Source of the DNA: Microbacterium kunmingense
GTDB lineage: Bacteria; Actinomycetota; Actinomycetes; Actinomycetales; Microbacteriaceae
Length of the DNA stretch: 64,000 nucleotides
Assembly (NCBI RefSeq): GCF_023155745.1
Contig: NZ_JAKNUS010000001.1
Location: forward strand, 434,001 to 498,000
Direction of reading: 5' to 3'
How positions within the stretch are numbered: the stretch's first letter is position 1; every line of letters begins with the position of its first letter. Below the pieces are notes generated by a model that worked only from the letters and a program-made list of their open reading frames with translations, did not search any database and was not told where the DNA came from. Position numbers and translations under genes: made by a program. This document shows positions 51,694-60,816 of this stretch, piece by piece.

Positions 51694-53017
51694 CGGAGGG
51701 TGTTCGTGTTCTTCGCGGCTCGCTCGTAGGCGGCCAGATCGATCACGGTCGAGATGGGCTGTCCGGTGCCGGTGAGCGCCTGCGCGGCGCGGAGAGCGGC
51801 GGGTCCGGGTGGGATGCGTTCCTTCCGGCGGTGCGGGCGTCCCGGCGGTGCCGATGCCATCGCGATAGCGTCCAGGGCGGTGACGTGCCCGGTGTCGCGG
51901 ATCGTGACGCCGAGCCCGGGTTCCGCAACCTGGTGTCGAGCAACGACCGAGCCAGCGGCGGTGACGATGTCGATCGTGGGGGCGCCGAGACGTTGCTGAA
52001 CGGTCACCTTCGCCGCAGCCAGCTCCGGTGGGACGCTGTAACGGTTGCCGCGCCAATCGATCAGAGCCTGCCGGGTCGCGGCGCGCTCTTCGGAGATCAC
52101 CACCGGGAACACCGCCAGTGGCAGCGGGCGCAGCCGTTCCGCAGCGAACATCGCCGCCGCGGTGGTCGTCCCGGCCTCGCTCGCACGGGCCCGGCCGTCC
52201 TGCCCTTTCGCGAACGCGTCGACGCTGGCCTGGGCCTGTTCTAACGTCATCTCGTCGGCGAGGGTGCGCCACCAGCGTTGCGCGGCGGTGTGGTTGTTCT
52301 TCTCGACCACGCCCTTCCGGTTCCCGCTGCGAGGGCGGCAAGCGACGACCTGGACGGCGTAGTGCTTCGCGAACGCCGCGAACATGGGGGTGAGATCGTC
52401 GCTGCCTGTGCGCAGGACGGTGCGCATGCGGTCGAACCGCCAGACCTTGCTCACCCCGCCCAGCAGCGTGAGCAGTGTGGTCATCGCGGCCAGTAGATGC
52501 GGCAGATCCATCGACGGAGACAACACCGCCCGCCAGACTCCGGAGTGGGCGAGGGATCCGACCAGCAGGAACGCCTTCTTCGTCGGGAACGCCCATCCCG
52601 CTGGCGGGTCGGGCAACTCGAGCCAGTCGAACTGCGTTTCTTCTCCGGGAGGGTGCTCGATGATTGCGTTCGGTCGTTTCGTGACATGCGCGCATTCCAG
52701 ACACGGCGGCCGAAGGCCCCGGTCACGGATCTGTCTGCTCAACGTCGGATAGGACCCCGCGAACCCCAGCGGACGCAACTCATCCAACAACGTTGCGACC
52801 CAGAGGTGCGGGTCGTCATCGAAGCGTTCCCGAACGTAGTCGACGAACGGAGCAAACGCGTCCGGCTCGCGCTTACGGCAAACACCGGGGACGCGTCGCC
52901 GTTCAAGTACGCACGGATGGTCTTACGGTCATGGCCGGTGCGACGAGCGATCTCACTGATCGTCATCCCCTGCCGTTTCAGAGCGTGGATATCCACGCTG
53001 CTCCTCTCTGAAAGCAT
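51690..53017 (-). pseudogene. istA: IS21 transposase IstA with a frameshift
   Basis: The first 40 codons (MLSERSSVDIHALKRQGMTI, then SEIARRTGHDRKTIRAYLNG) encode the IS21 HTH. At about 52890 the frame breaks: CCCCGGTGTTTGCCGTAAGCG needs one extra base, after which RKREPDAFAPFVDYVRERF continues into the rest. The downstream frame keeps the DDE residues (ETQFDWLELP; WRFDRMRTVL; NRKGVVEKNNHTAAQRWW). With repair, the protein has 442 residues, normal for IstA. IS21 is not known to use programmed frameshifting here, so this copy is probably inactive, unless the base is a sequencing error. Confidence 0.82.
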
Positions 53018-53108
53018 GAGGAACAGGGCCTCCCTCGGAAGCTGGTGTGTGGTCAGAGACCACCAGCATCGAGGGAGGCCCGCCTCACGCGACGGAGCGA
53101 CCCAGGGT

Positions 53109-53155
53109 GGGGAATTTCACCGAGCAGAAGTGAGGAATTTCAGTGAGCGCCGTCA
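53109..53155 (-). repeat. IS21 terminal repeat, istA side
   Basis: Starts GGGGAATTTCACCGAGCA and ends GAGCGCCGTCA on the plus strand; contains two related sub-repeats (GGAATTTCACCGAGC and GGAATTTCAGTGAGC), as is usual for multiple transposase sites at IS21 ends. Confidence 0.8.
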
Positions 53156-54143
53156 GAAGCTCGCGCCGGTGTGGAGGGTGCGGCGGACACCGTAGAGCGG
53201 GTCGCCGGCGTGACCGCGGTGGCCGAGGGTGTCCTGCTGGACGCGTTGCCGGGTGCGGTCCAGGGCGTCGCCGGCGAGGCGGACGACGTGGAACGGGTCC
53301 ATCACCGGGACCGCGTCGGGAAGCTCCTCGGCCGCGGCGGTCTTGAACCCGCTGAACCCGTCCATCGCGACGACCTCGATCTGCGTCGACCACGAGGAGG
53401 GGCGTGCGGCGAGCCACAGCTTGAACACCTGCTTCGACCGCCCCTCGACCATGTCCAGCAGCCGTGCCGGGCCCGTCTTCTCCCGGGCGGGGGTGAGGTC
53501 GATGATGACGGTGACGTATTTGTCGCCAAATCTCGTGTGACGCCAGACATGCTCGTCGACCCCGATCGTGGTGACCCCGTCGAACCTTGCCGGATCGTCG
53601 ATGAGGCGGCGTCGGCCGTCCGCGAGAACGGCGGCGTTCGCGGCGCTCCAGGACACCCCGAGACCTGCGGCGACGCGGGTCACCGTGAGGTGATCGATGA
53701 CGATACCCCGCAGCGCCCACCCCAGGCCACCACGGGAGATCTTCGCCCGCGGCGCCGCCGCCAGGCTCATGTCCTGCCGCCACGTCCGCTCGCAGTGGTC
53801 GCACCGGTAGCGGCGCACGCGGACAACCAGCGTCGTCGGCCGATGACCGAACGGTTCGTGAGCGAGTTCCCGCGTGACCGTGCCACGCGGGATACCCTCG
53901 GCACCGCAGTTCCGGCACCACGGATCCGACTCCGCCAGGCGACACTCGATCACCGCTCGGTCGGGTTCGATCAGCTGCCCTACAGCGACGAGTCCGAGCT
54001 CATCGAGGCGGCAGAACGTGGTCAGGTCAGGGGCCGCGAACGTAGGGTGGAGCACGTCGAGGTCTTTCGGCGATGGGCAGCGTGAAGAACTTCCATCATC
54101 CGGGAGACCTCGACCCCTACCCGGCCACCGACGCGCTCAACCG

Positions 54144-54167
54144 CTACACCCTCATTCGCGAAGAGCC
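54144..54167 (-). repeat. ISL3 terminal inverted repeat, right
   Basis: CTACACCCTCATTCGCGAAG and four more bases; pairs with 50409-50432 at 23 of 24 positions. Confidence 0.85.
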
Positions 54168-54375
54168 ACTTCACTCTCTGACGAGACTGCTGAGTTGGGC
54201 TGTCCAATAGGATCCGCGGTGGCGCTGCGATAGTGCGACAGAGCCGAGCGCTGGCACAGGTGAGAGATCGAGGCGATCGGGTGGTGTAGCCTCATGCCGT
54301 GGCGCTCGGCGCGTGCGCGCCAGATCATTCTGGACGGGCGGCTTTCTATTTGTAGGGCTCGCTTCGATCGAGTTC

Positions 54376-55284
54376 ATGGAGAGTGCTGCGTTGGCAAGAT
54401 TCTTAATTGCGATATCGACCTACCGGCGGCCCGACGGGTTGCGTCGCCTGCTGGCCACTGTCGTCGAGTCAACCGCCCGCGCCTCGAACGTCGACGTGTT
54501 GGTTGTCGACAACGACACGATGCCCTCGGCTCAAGTGATAGCTGAGGAGTACGCACCGTTCGCGACCTATGTTCACGAACCTCGCCCGGGCATAGCTAGT
54601 GCTCGGAACCGGAGTCTGGAGTCCTTCGATGAGCGGTATGAGGCGATCGTGTTCGTCGACGATGATGAGTGGGTCGATGCGCAGTGGTGGGATGCTCTAA
54701 CCTCTTTTGCGACCGAGAGTGGGGCGGACGTGGTCCAAGGGCCAGTCCTGACTATCATTCCGCCGGGTTCGCCGAAGTGGGTACGTGCTGGGGGCTTTTA
54801 TCAGCGACCACTCCTCGTAAACGGGACCCGGCTCGATAGCGCTGCAACCAACAACACACTGCTTCGCCGCGAGGCCTGGGTACGTGGCGGATGCCCGCGG
54901 TTCGATCACGCGTTTTCAGAATCAGGTGGGTCAGATTGGGATCTGTTCTGGGGGTTGCGTCGCTCAGGTGCGCGGATTCTGTTCTGCTCTGACGCCGTTG
55001 TTTCCGAGGATGTGCCTGACGACCGCCTCCGGTGGGCGTGGATACGCAGACGTTACATCCGCAACGGTATGGTCGGCACGCGAGTGATTATCAAGCACGG
55101 CGATAGTCTCGTGCTCTATCTCCTCCGAGCCAGTGCGGTTGGAGCGATCGGTGTTGCCGAGGTCATTCGAGACCTGGTTCTGATGCGCGGATTTCGGGCT
55201 CGCGCCTTGTCCAGGGTGTTCGTTTCTATCGGAAAATTTGCACCTTTATTCGGTGGCACGATCAAGGAGTACAAACGCTCATGA
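54376..55284 (+). CDS. Family 2 glycosyltransferase
   Basis: The 302-residue protein (ATG at 54376; a TTG at 54391 with GGAGAG 9 bases upstream is an equally good start) has LARFLIAISTYRRPDGLRRL, VLVVDNDTMPSAQVI, the GIASARNRSLE segment and the metal site AIVFVDDDEWVDAQWW. A later ATNNTLLRREAWVRGG and SGGSDWDLFWGLRRSG carry the acceptor and catalytic-base regions. It is the first gene after the ISL3/IS21 element, with its promoter region close to the element end. Codon use is less GC-biased than in the first locus. Confidence 0.9.
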   Translation: MESAALARFLIAISTYRRPDGLRRLLATVVESTARASNVDVLVVDNDTMPSAQVIAEEYAPFATYVHEPRPGIASARNRSLESFDERYEAIVFVDDDEWVDAQWWDALTSFATESGADVVQGPVLTIIPPGSPKWVRAGGFYQRPLLVNGTRLDSAATNNTLLRREAWVRGGCPRFDHAFSESGGSDWDLFWGLRRSGARILFCSDAVVSEDVPDDRLRWAWIRRRYIRNGMVGTRVIIKHGDSLVLYLLRASAVGAIGVAEVIRDLVLMRGFRARALSRVFVSIGKFAPLFGGTIKEYKRS

Positions 55285-55359
55285 ATCCCTCGGTCTTTTG
55301 TCATGTACGCGCGAAAGTGACCCACCCGATCGGTGCGCCCACCGGGTGGTCGAACTAGT

Positions 55360-56241
55360 ATGTCGGGCAAGTTCGGCTACTGGTTACGACGTCCACTCGT
55401 CATACTTTGGATGGTCGGGCTTGAACTTCAGGCGCGGCTGGGGAGGTCTCCAGTCGCGGTCGCGGGTGGCCCAGTCGTGTCGCTGACGTCGTATGGCGCC
55501 CGGGTCAAGAAATGCCACATCGCGGTCGAGAGCATCGCGCGTGGGCGCCTTCAGCCAGGGAAATTGATTCTCTGGCTTGACGACGCTGCGCTGCTCTCTG
55601 ATTTGAGTCGTGGGCTGCGTCGGCAGCAGAGCCGAGGTCTTGAGATTCGCATTGCGGCCAATTATGGACCCCACACGAAATACTTCCCGGCGGTGCTCAG
55701 CGGAATTGCTGACGACGGACTAGTTACGGCAGATGACGATGTCTTGTATCCTCGCAATTGGTTGCGCAAGTTGATGGACGCTCAAAGCTCGAATCCCGGT
55801 TGTGTCGTGGCATATCGCGCACGGCAAATCACCCTGGACGCCCACGGCGACATTGCGAAATATCATGACTGGCCGTTCAGCGAAGGTCGTACACCGCGTG
55901 TGAGCAACTTTGCGACCGGCCATTCGGGAGTCAGCTATCCGAGTTCGATGATCGACGCCCTGCGCTCCCGAGGGGCCGCATTCGAAAGCTGCGCGCCAAG
56001 AGCCGATGACGTGTGGCTTCACTATGTTGCCTTCGAGTCGGGGCACATGGTCACTCTCGTCCACAGCAGATCCGTCTCATTTGACACAGTCTCGGGCACT
56101 CAGAAGGGCGCACTCAAACACAGTAACGTCGGTAACGCGGCGAACGACGAGCAGATCGAGGCCACATACGTGCCTGCACGTCGAGAGGCGCTTATTGCCA
56201 GGATCCGGTCCGAGGCGGTGGACGGCTCAAGGCATGCCTAG
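55360..56241 (+). CDS. Putative glycosyltransferase, GT-A-like
   Basis: The 293-residue protein starts MSGKFGYWLRRPLVILWMVG (hydrophobic first 20 residues, maybe a membrane anchor) and has VVSLTSYGARVKKCHIAVES, GKLILWLDDAALLS and the metal-type motif DGLVTADDDVLYPRNWLRKL at about 120-140. The pattern recurs in capsule loci as uncharacterised glycosyltransferases. Later, FATGHSGVSYPSSMIDA and APRADDVWLHYVAFESG could form the acceptor site. Its end overlaps the flippase start by 8 bases. Substrates are unknown. Confidence 0.75.
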   Translation: MSGKFGYWLRRPLVILWMVGLELQARLGRSPVAVAGGPVVSLTSYGARVKKCHIAVESIARGRLQPGKLILWLDDAALLSDLSRGLRRQQSRGLEIRIAANYGPHTKYFPAVLSGIADDGLVTADDDVLYPRNWLRKLMDAQSSNPGCVVAYRARQITLDAHGDIAKYHDWPFSEGRTPRVSNFATGHSGVSYPSSMIDALRSRGAAFESCAPRADDVWLHYVAFESGHMVTLVHSRSVSFDTVSGTQKGALKHSNVGNAANDEQIEATYVPARREALIARIRSEAVDGSRHA

Positions 56242-57523
56242 CAGTGGTAGGGGGGCACGCCATGTATTTATTGTGGCCATAGGTAACTTCTCCTCTCCGC
56301 TCGTCGCCCTGTTGACAGCTCCGTTACTAGCTCAGGCTTTGGGCGCGGCGGGACGCGGGGAGGTGGCGGCAGCGACGGCGCCGCTGATGCTTCTGGCTGC
56401 TGCGTTGACAATGGGCTTCCCGGAAGCCGTGACTCACCTCGTCGCGCGAGCCTCGGGAGTTCACATATCGCGCGTAGTCGTTCTCGTGGCTCTAGTTCTC
56501 TTCTTGGGCGGTCTCGGAACTGGGCTCGTCTGGATATGCGCACCCGGTCTGGCGGCGGGGGACAGCGTACTCACCGAGCTCATTCGTCTATGCTCGCTCG
56601 CCCTTGCCCCCGCACTCGTTATCGGTGTCGTGCGAGGCGTTGCCCGAGGACTGCAGAAGTGGAATCTGGTCGTCACCGACCAGGTGTTGGCATCGACCTT
56701 TAAGCTCGTTGCGCTCGCAGCGCTGGTAATCACTGATGATTTGACCCCTTTGACAGCGGCGGTGACGTTGAGCAGCTCGCTTCTAGTCGGAGCTCTCGCC
56801 TACATGCCACTCCTATGGGCGAGGCGATCTCCGGGTTCGCACCTGTCAATTCGCGGCACGGTCGCTTTCGGGCTGGCGGTCTGGCCTGGTGCCATAGCGG
56901 GGGTCGTGCTCTCCCGACTAGATCAGCTATTGATCATCCCGCTCTCCTCGGCAGCCGTGCTCGGAGTGTACGCCGTCGCGGTGAGCCTGTCTGATGCCGC
57001 CCGAATGTTCAACGCCGCCGTTCGCGACATCATGTTCGCACGTCAATCTGCGCGTGTTGATGACCAAGCGCTAGCGATCGCTGCTCGTATCTCGACATTG
57101 ATCACCCTTTTAATCGCCATAATCGTTACGTTGCTCTCGATACCACTATCAGTTCCCATCTTCGGCCCGCAGTTCAGCCAGGTTCCTCTGGTTCTGGGAA
57201 TACTGATGTTCGGGGCGGTGATCGGAAACCCGGGCTCTGTGCTCGGATCCGGTTTGGCCGCGCGTGGACGTCCGCTCCTGCGCAGTGTTGCCATGCTGGC
57301 TGGCATCGGCGTTAACGTCGGTATGCTGATCGCGCTGGTGCCCAACCTGGGAGCCGTGGGCGCAGCGATAGCGGCAGCGCTCGCAAACGCCTTGACTGGA
57401 CAGTTGGTCGCGTTCATGGCGGGCAGGGTCCTGCGTTTGCGGGCACGCGAGATGCTCATTCCTACGAGCGCCGATGTTCAGTTGACCCTACGACTTGTGA
57501 TCGCGCTGCTGAAACGGCGCTGA
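56234..57523 (+). CDS. Second flippase of the MOP superfamily (Wzx-like)
   Basis: The 429-residue protein has about 12 transmembrane segments and starts MPSSGRGARHVFIVAIGNFS. The N-terminal LLAQALGAAGRGEVAAATAP and the central SRLDQLLIIPLSSAAVLGVY followed by AVAVSLSDAARMF are typical of polysaccharide-transport MOP proteins (DQLLI...LGVYAVA). It is shorter than the flippase in the first locus (539) and lacks its charged tail. The start is chosen at the ATG at 56234, 8 bases inside the preceding gene; the frame runs further upstream only as a shadow. Confidence 0.9.
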   Translation: MPSSGRGARHVFIVAIGNFSSPLVALLTAPLLAQALGAAGRGEVAAATAPLMLLAAALTMGFPEAVTHLVARASGVHISRVVVLVALVLFLGGLGTGLVWICAPGLAAGDSVLTELIRLCSLALAPALVIGVVRGVARGLQKWNLVVTDQVLASTFKLVALAALVITDDLTPLTAAVTLSSSLLVGALAYMPLLWARRSPGSHLSIRGTVAFGLAVWPGAIAGVVLSRLDQLLIIPLSSAAVLGVYAVAVSLSDAARMFNAAVRDIMFARQSARVDDQALAIAARISTLITLLIAIIVTLLSIPLSVPIFGPQFSQVPLVLGILMFGAVIGNPGSVLGSGLAARGRPLLRSVAMLAGIGVNVGMLIALVPNLGAVGAAIAAALANALTGQLVAFMAGRVLRLRAREMLIPTSADVQLTLRLVIALLKRR

Positions 57524-57527
57524 ATAG

Positions 57528-58442
57528 CTAGCTTCCCCTGCTCGCGCGGCCAGCGTTTCGAAGGATACGCCAGGTCGCGGAGTTGTCTAGCAGGGTGAGC
57601 GGATAAAGAGCGACGTGAGCGAGCCAGGCGGTAATCCGGCGCTCTCTAGAGACCAAGGCGAGCCACACCGACGCGCGGGTGTAGGAGGGGCCTCGGCGGT
57701 AGTACCCGCAGAAATGTGCGATACCGGGTGCAACCGGCCGGCCATTTTTCTGAAACTTGGCGAGCCTTCTGGGCAAGCTGATCACCATTCTGCCTGAGAG
57801 ACCGATGGGTGTGCACATGACCGTTCCGTCATCCGGGTCCGCATCGACATGGCTCTTCGCCATTCCAAGACTCAGGAGCGGTTCGTCAGCGACGGGGATC
57901 TCGGCTCTAAAATCTCCGAATCCGAGATTCCCGTACTCGCCCCAGAATGTTCGAGCGTTGTTGAAGACGGATGCAGAAACCGGTCCCCTTTCCCAGTAGA
58001 TGAATCCACTATTGAATTTTGACATGGGTCCCTCGATGCCGCACCGCTCCCGTAGCGCAGCGATGTCACCTCCAAACCACGATCCCGCATAGTGTTGTCC
58101 ACCTACGACAATGAATTCGTGCCCGCGGAAACGCGACCAGATATCGTCCAAAGACCGCGTCACCAGGCAGTCACTGTCGACGAACATCGTTCGTTCAAAT
58201 GGAGAATATTCGTCGAGAAGAAGCTTGTGGTAAAGGGATGGACCATGCGTCGCATCCAGGGGGATGACGATGTCAAAGTCCTGGAGATCCTCATCCAATA
58301 GGTCAGTAACGAGGGCAATGGGTCGACCGGGGGAGAGGAGCCTGATACTACGAGCAAGATTCCGCGCAATGCGAACATAGTAGGGGTTACCGAAGGCAAC
58401 CGTTATGTAACCTTCTGTGGTCACATCGACCTTCTTAATCAT
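57528..58442 (-). CDS. GT8-like nucleotide-sugar transferase
   Basis: The 304-residue protein starts MIKKVDVTTEGYITVAFGNP and has the single GT-A domain of sugar-nucleotide transferases: RNLARSIRLLSPGRPIALVT, SLYHKLLLDEYSPFERTMFV followed by DSDCLVTRSLDDIW (the metal D-x-D), and GPMSKFNSGFIYWERG with the N-S-G acceptor loop. It is convergent with the flippase gene (4 bases apart) and the last gene of a minus-strand operon coming from about 61.8 kb. Linkage and sugar are unknown. Confidence 0.83.
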   Translation of the reverse strand: MIKKVDVTTEGYITVAFGNPYYVRIARNLARSIRLLSPGRPIALVTDLLDEDLQDFDIVIPLDATHGPSLYHKLLLDEYSPFERTMFVDSDCLVTRSLDDIWSRFRGHEFIVVGGQHYAGSWFGGDIAALRERCGIEGPMSKFNSGFIYWERGPVSASVFNNARTFWGEYGNLGFGDFRAEIPVADEPLLSLGMAKSHVDADPDDGTVMCTPIGLSGRMVISLPRRLAKFQKNGRPVAPGIAHFCGYYRRGPSYTRASVWLALVSRERRITAWLAHVALYPLTLLDNSATWRILRNAGRASRGS

Positions 58443-58497
58443 AAGCCTATCTGCCTAATGCCGGGTGCTGCGGCTTTCGCGGTCGGAGATACGTGAA

Positions 58498-59619
58498 TCA
58501 CTTTCTGTTGAGACGCGCCAGGATTTCCTCCGCTTTGCTTTCCCACCGAACCGATTCGGGGAGGGTCGACAGGTTACGTGGCACGCGGTCGTTTTCGTTG
58601 GTCCACCGTCTAATGGCGTCGGCGTGCTCCGCGCGAGGAAGTATCGTGACACCCGATAGGCCTCTGCGATCGGCGCCCTGTACGGGAGTGGTTAGGGTGG
58701 GCAGTCCGGCCGCGCGATATTCGTATGTCTTGATGACATCTCCCCCGACTTCGCCTTCGCCCACCCGATGTGGTACCCATCCGACATCGAACGTCTGCAG
58801 CAATCTGGGTACATCCTGGTAATGGACATCGCCCACCAATTCGATGTTAGGGACGTTCTCGAGCGGGGTGCGATACTCGCTGTCGAGAATCGGCCCCGCG
58901 AACACGAAGCGTACGTGCGGCAGATCTCGAGCCGTACCGACGATCAGCTCCAGATCGAGTCGCTTCCCAATCTTCCCGACATACCCGATTGTGATAGGTC
59001 CTACCGCGAGTGGTGATCTGTCGAATCGTTCCGGATCACACCCGTTCGGCAAGAACACAACATCGTGTCGGCCGAATCGCTTTGCCAGTTCTACGGTACC
59101 CTCCGCGTTCGCGGTCACAACGTGCGCGTGCGAGAACAACTCGCGATACGCCTCTTCCACTTTGGAACGGACGCCGGCGAAAGCGTAGTGAATCGTCCAG
59201 TCGTCGAGGAGATCGAACGCAACGGGGAGTCCGGACGAAACGACGTCGGGCCACACATTCGATAGCGCCAGAAACGGGTTCCATGTAACAACTGGCGTTG
59301 GGGCCGCGTGGCGTTGGTAGGCATTGAGAGACGAGACCCACCATCTCTGTCGATCGCGCAAGGGCGGCAGCGCCCAACTAAGGCTATCCACCGGGTGAGT
59401 ATTCCTGGCGACTGAAGCCGCTGGATACGTTCGAAACGGGGCCAACAGACGAGGCTCTGGACGCGAGAAAACCGAAACGGACCCCGCGTTCTCTCGTTCC
59501 AAGATCTTTGCAAACCACTCAATGAGGTGGCCGTCTCGGGTGCGGTACCCCTCGTTCGACAACTTGTATTGGCCGTGCATAGGAAAGGCCGCCAGCCCTG
59601 TTCTGCCCATGTCATTCAT
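58498..59619 (-). CDS. Family 4-like glycosyltransferase
   Basis: The 373-residue GT-B protein starts MNDMGRTGLAAFPMHGQYKL. The C-terminal half has FLPNGCDPERFDRSPLAVGP, ITIGYVGKIGKRLDLELIVG, ELVGDVHYQDVPRLLQTFDV and a late GGDVIKTYEYRAAGLPTLTT with the conserved Glu. Its ATG overlaps the stop of the upstream glycosyltransferase (ATGA), fixing the start. It is one of three transferases in the minus-strand operon of the second locus. Confidence 0.88.
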   Translation of the reverse strand: MNDMGRTGLAAFPMHGQYKLSNEGYRTRDGHLIEWFAKILERENAGSVSVFSRPEPRLLAPFRTYPAASVARNTHPVDSLSWALPPLRDRQRWWVSSLNAYQRHAAPTPVVTWNPFLALSNVWPDVVSSGLPVAFDLLDDWTIHYAFAGVRSKVEEAYRELFSHAHVVTANAEGTVELAKRFGRHDVVFLPNGCDPERFDRSPLAVGPITIGYVGKIGKRLDLELIVGTARDLPHVRFVFAGPILDSEYRTPLENVPNIELVGDVHYQDVPRLLQTFDVGWVPHRVGEGEVGGDVIKTYEYRAAGLPTLTTPVQGADRRGLSGVTILPRAEHADAIRRWTNENDRVPRNLSTLPESVRWESKAEEILARLNRK

Positions 59620-60734
59620 GCTGGCTCTTCTCGATCGTGGCCGGTTGCGCCGGTCTGGAGTACCATTTCGTAGGCTTCCAGCACAGACCGCCATGTGTAC
59701 AGCTCTTGCGATCGTGAAAGGTTCAGTGCGGAAAGACGATCTTGGGCGTCGGGGTCAAATGCGAGATCAAGAATTGCTTCGGCGATCGCGTGTGGCTTTG
59801 CATCGCAGAACACCGAGTCGTCGCCAAGCACCTCGCGATTGTAGACAGTGTCTCGGGCAACGATCGGCGTCGCAGCGGCGAGGGCTTGTACGAGCGTGGG
59901 ATTCGTCCCACCGACGCTATGGCCATGAAAGTACACAGCGGCATGCTGCCATAGCGCGAAAAGGCGGCGATCATCGCTGATATGCCCGAGCCACTTAACT
60001 TGCCCATTTCGGGCCGCAATTTGTCCGGCTTTGGCATCGAGTTCGCCACCGTACCCAGATGAGCCGACAATGACGACCGGCAAATGTTTCGCGATTTCCT
60101 CGGCGGCATCCAAGAATTGCGGAATGGTGTTCTCTGGAACGAAGCGCGCAACTGCAAGGACGTAGCCTCGGTGCGCGAGGCCCGGCTCGACTGGCAAACT
60201 CGGGATCTCGTCACCGCCATACGGAATGAAAACCCCATCCCGCCCAAAGTCCGCTCTCCATCGACGCCCGATCTCGTGGGAGTCGAACACCAGGGTATCC
60301 CCGAAACGCGCGCTGAGTCTCGCCCCGGTCTTGAACATGGTCCTCGCTAAGCGGCCCCACTTTGCTCGATCCCACTCGATCCCATCGACATTCACGACCG
60401 TTCGTATTCCCCTTAGCTTTAGCAGAGGAAGAAAGAAGCCATTCGCGACGTTCATCACCAGCGCCACGTCAGGCTTGTAGCGCAGCGCGTGGAGGGAAGC
60501 CGTAAGGCCATACGACAGGGTGCTGACGGACTTCGTCTCAACGCCCCAAGTGGGGACTGATGCCACGCGAGGGTCCCGAGTGGGGTCGTCCATCTTTACG
60601 GCGCCCGGTCTGCTGTACACCGTGACATCCCAACCCTTGTCCGCGAGAAACGGCGCAAGCTTCCTAACTGCAGTCTCGAAGCCGCCGTAGTAGCTTGGGT
60701 ACCCGCGTGTGCCGATGATGGAGATAGAGGGCAA
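59616..60734 (-). CDS. Family 4 glycosyltransferase, DUF1972/rhamnosyltransferase-like
   Basis: The protein has the signature IIGTRGYPSYYGGFETAVRK of the DUF1972-containing rhamnosyl/mannosyltransferases at its start, then VVNVDGIEWDRAKWG, VFDSHEIGRRW, VLAVARFVPENTIPQFLDAA and VYFHGHSVGGTNPTLVQALA. I place the start at the TTG at 60734 (MPSISIIGTRGYP), 6 bases after GAAAGG, giving 372 residues; an ATG at 60803 without a good site gives 395. It would add rhamnose or a related sugar early in the repeat unit. It overlaps the next gene by ATGA. Confidence 0.88.
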   Translation of the reverse strand: MPSISIIGTRGYPSYYGGFETAVRKLAPFLADKGWDVTVYSRPGAVKMDDPTRDPRVASVPTWGVETKSVSTLSYGLTASLHALRYKPDVALVMNVANGFFLPLLKLRGIRTVVNVDGIEWDRAKWGRLARTMFKTGARLSARFGDTLVFDSHEIGRRWRADFGRDGVFIPYGGDEIPSLPVEPGLAHRGYVLAVARFVPENTIPQFLDAAEEIAKHLPVVIVGSSGYGGELDAKAGQIAARNGQVKWLGHISDDRRLFALWQHAAVYFHGHSVGGTNPTLVQALAAATPIVARDTVYNREVLGDDSVFCDAKPHAIAEAILDLAFDPDAQDRLSALNLSRSQELYTWRSVLEAYEMVLQTGATGHDREEPA

Positions 60735-60816
60735 GGTGGGCCTTTCAGCTTGCTCAATGTCGGTTCGGTAGTAATTGAAGGATCTGCGGCCGGCGTCGTG
60801 CATGCGAGGCGGTCGG

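Larger units (their letters stand above)
50827..53155 (-). mobile_element. IS21-family insertion sequence
   Basis: The 2329-bp element begins TGATGGCGCTCAGCGAATGT on the plus strand and ends with the complement of TGACGGCGCTCACTGAAATT. The two 47-bp ends match at about 36 positions, including an internal TGCTCGGTGAAGTTCCCC block. It is flanked by a 4-bp duplication GAAG (50823-50826 and 53156-53159). It encodes istA and istB on the minus strand, with an ATG-overlapping junction. It sits in the ISL3 transposase gene, in the same orientation. Confidence 0.92.
50412..54055 (-). pseudogene. ISL3-family transposase, disrupted by IS21
   Basis: The N-terminal part (54055-53156, GTG start) has a zinc-finger region (WCRNCGAEG ... 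RYRCDHCERTW), an HTH and the DDE domain start (GVTTIGVDEHVWRHTRFGDK; VVAMDGFSGFKTAAAEEL; VMDPFHVVRLAGDALDRTRQ). The C-terminal part (50826-50412) carries the last catalytic Glu in SNGPTEAINGRLEHLRGSAL. Joining the parts and removing the duplicated GAAG gives 1311 bases, exactly one 436-codon frame of normal family length. So the gene was intact when IS21 entered. Confidence 0.9.
50409..54167 (-). mobile_element. ISL3-family insertion sequence, interrupted by an IS21 element
   Basis: The outer element has 24-bp terminal repeats differing at one base (50409-50432 and 54144-54167). It is flanked by ACTTTACT (50401-50408) and ACTTCACT (54168-54175), an 8-bp target duplication with one mismatch, the size usual for ISL3. 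It encodes one transposase on the minus strand, split by the inner IS21 element. Without that insert it would be about 1426 bp. It lies between the wzy-like gene and the next glycosyltransferase gene. Confidence 0.88.
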
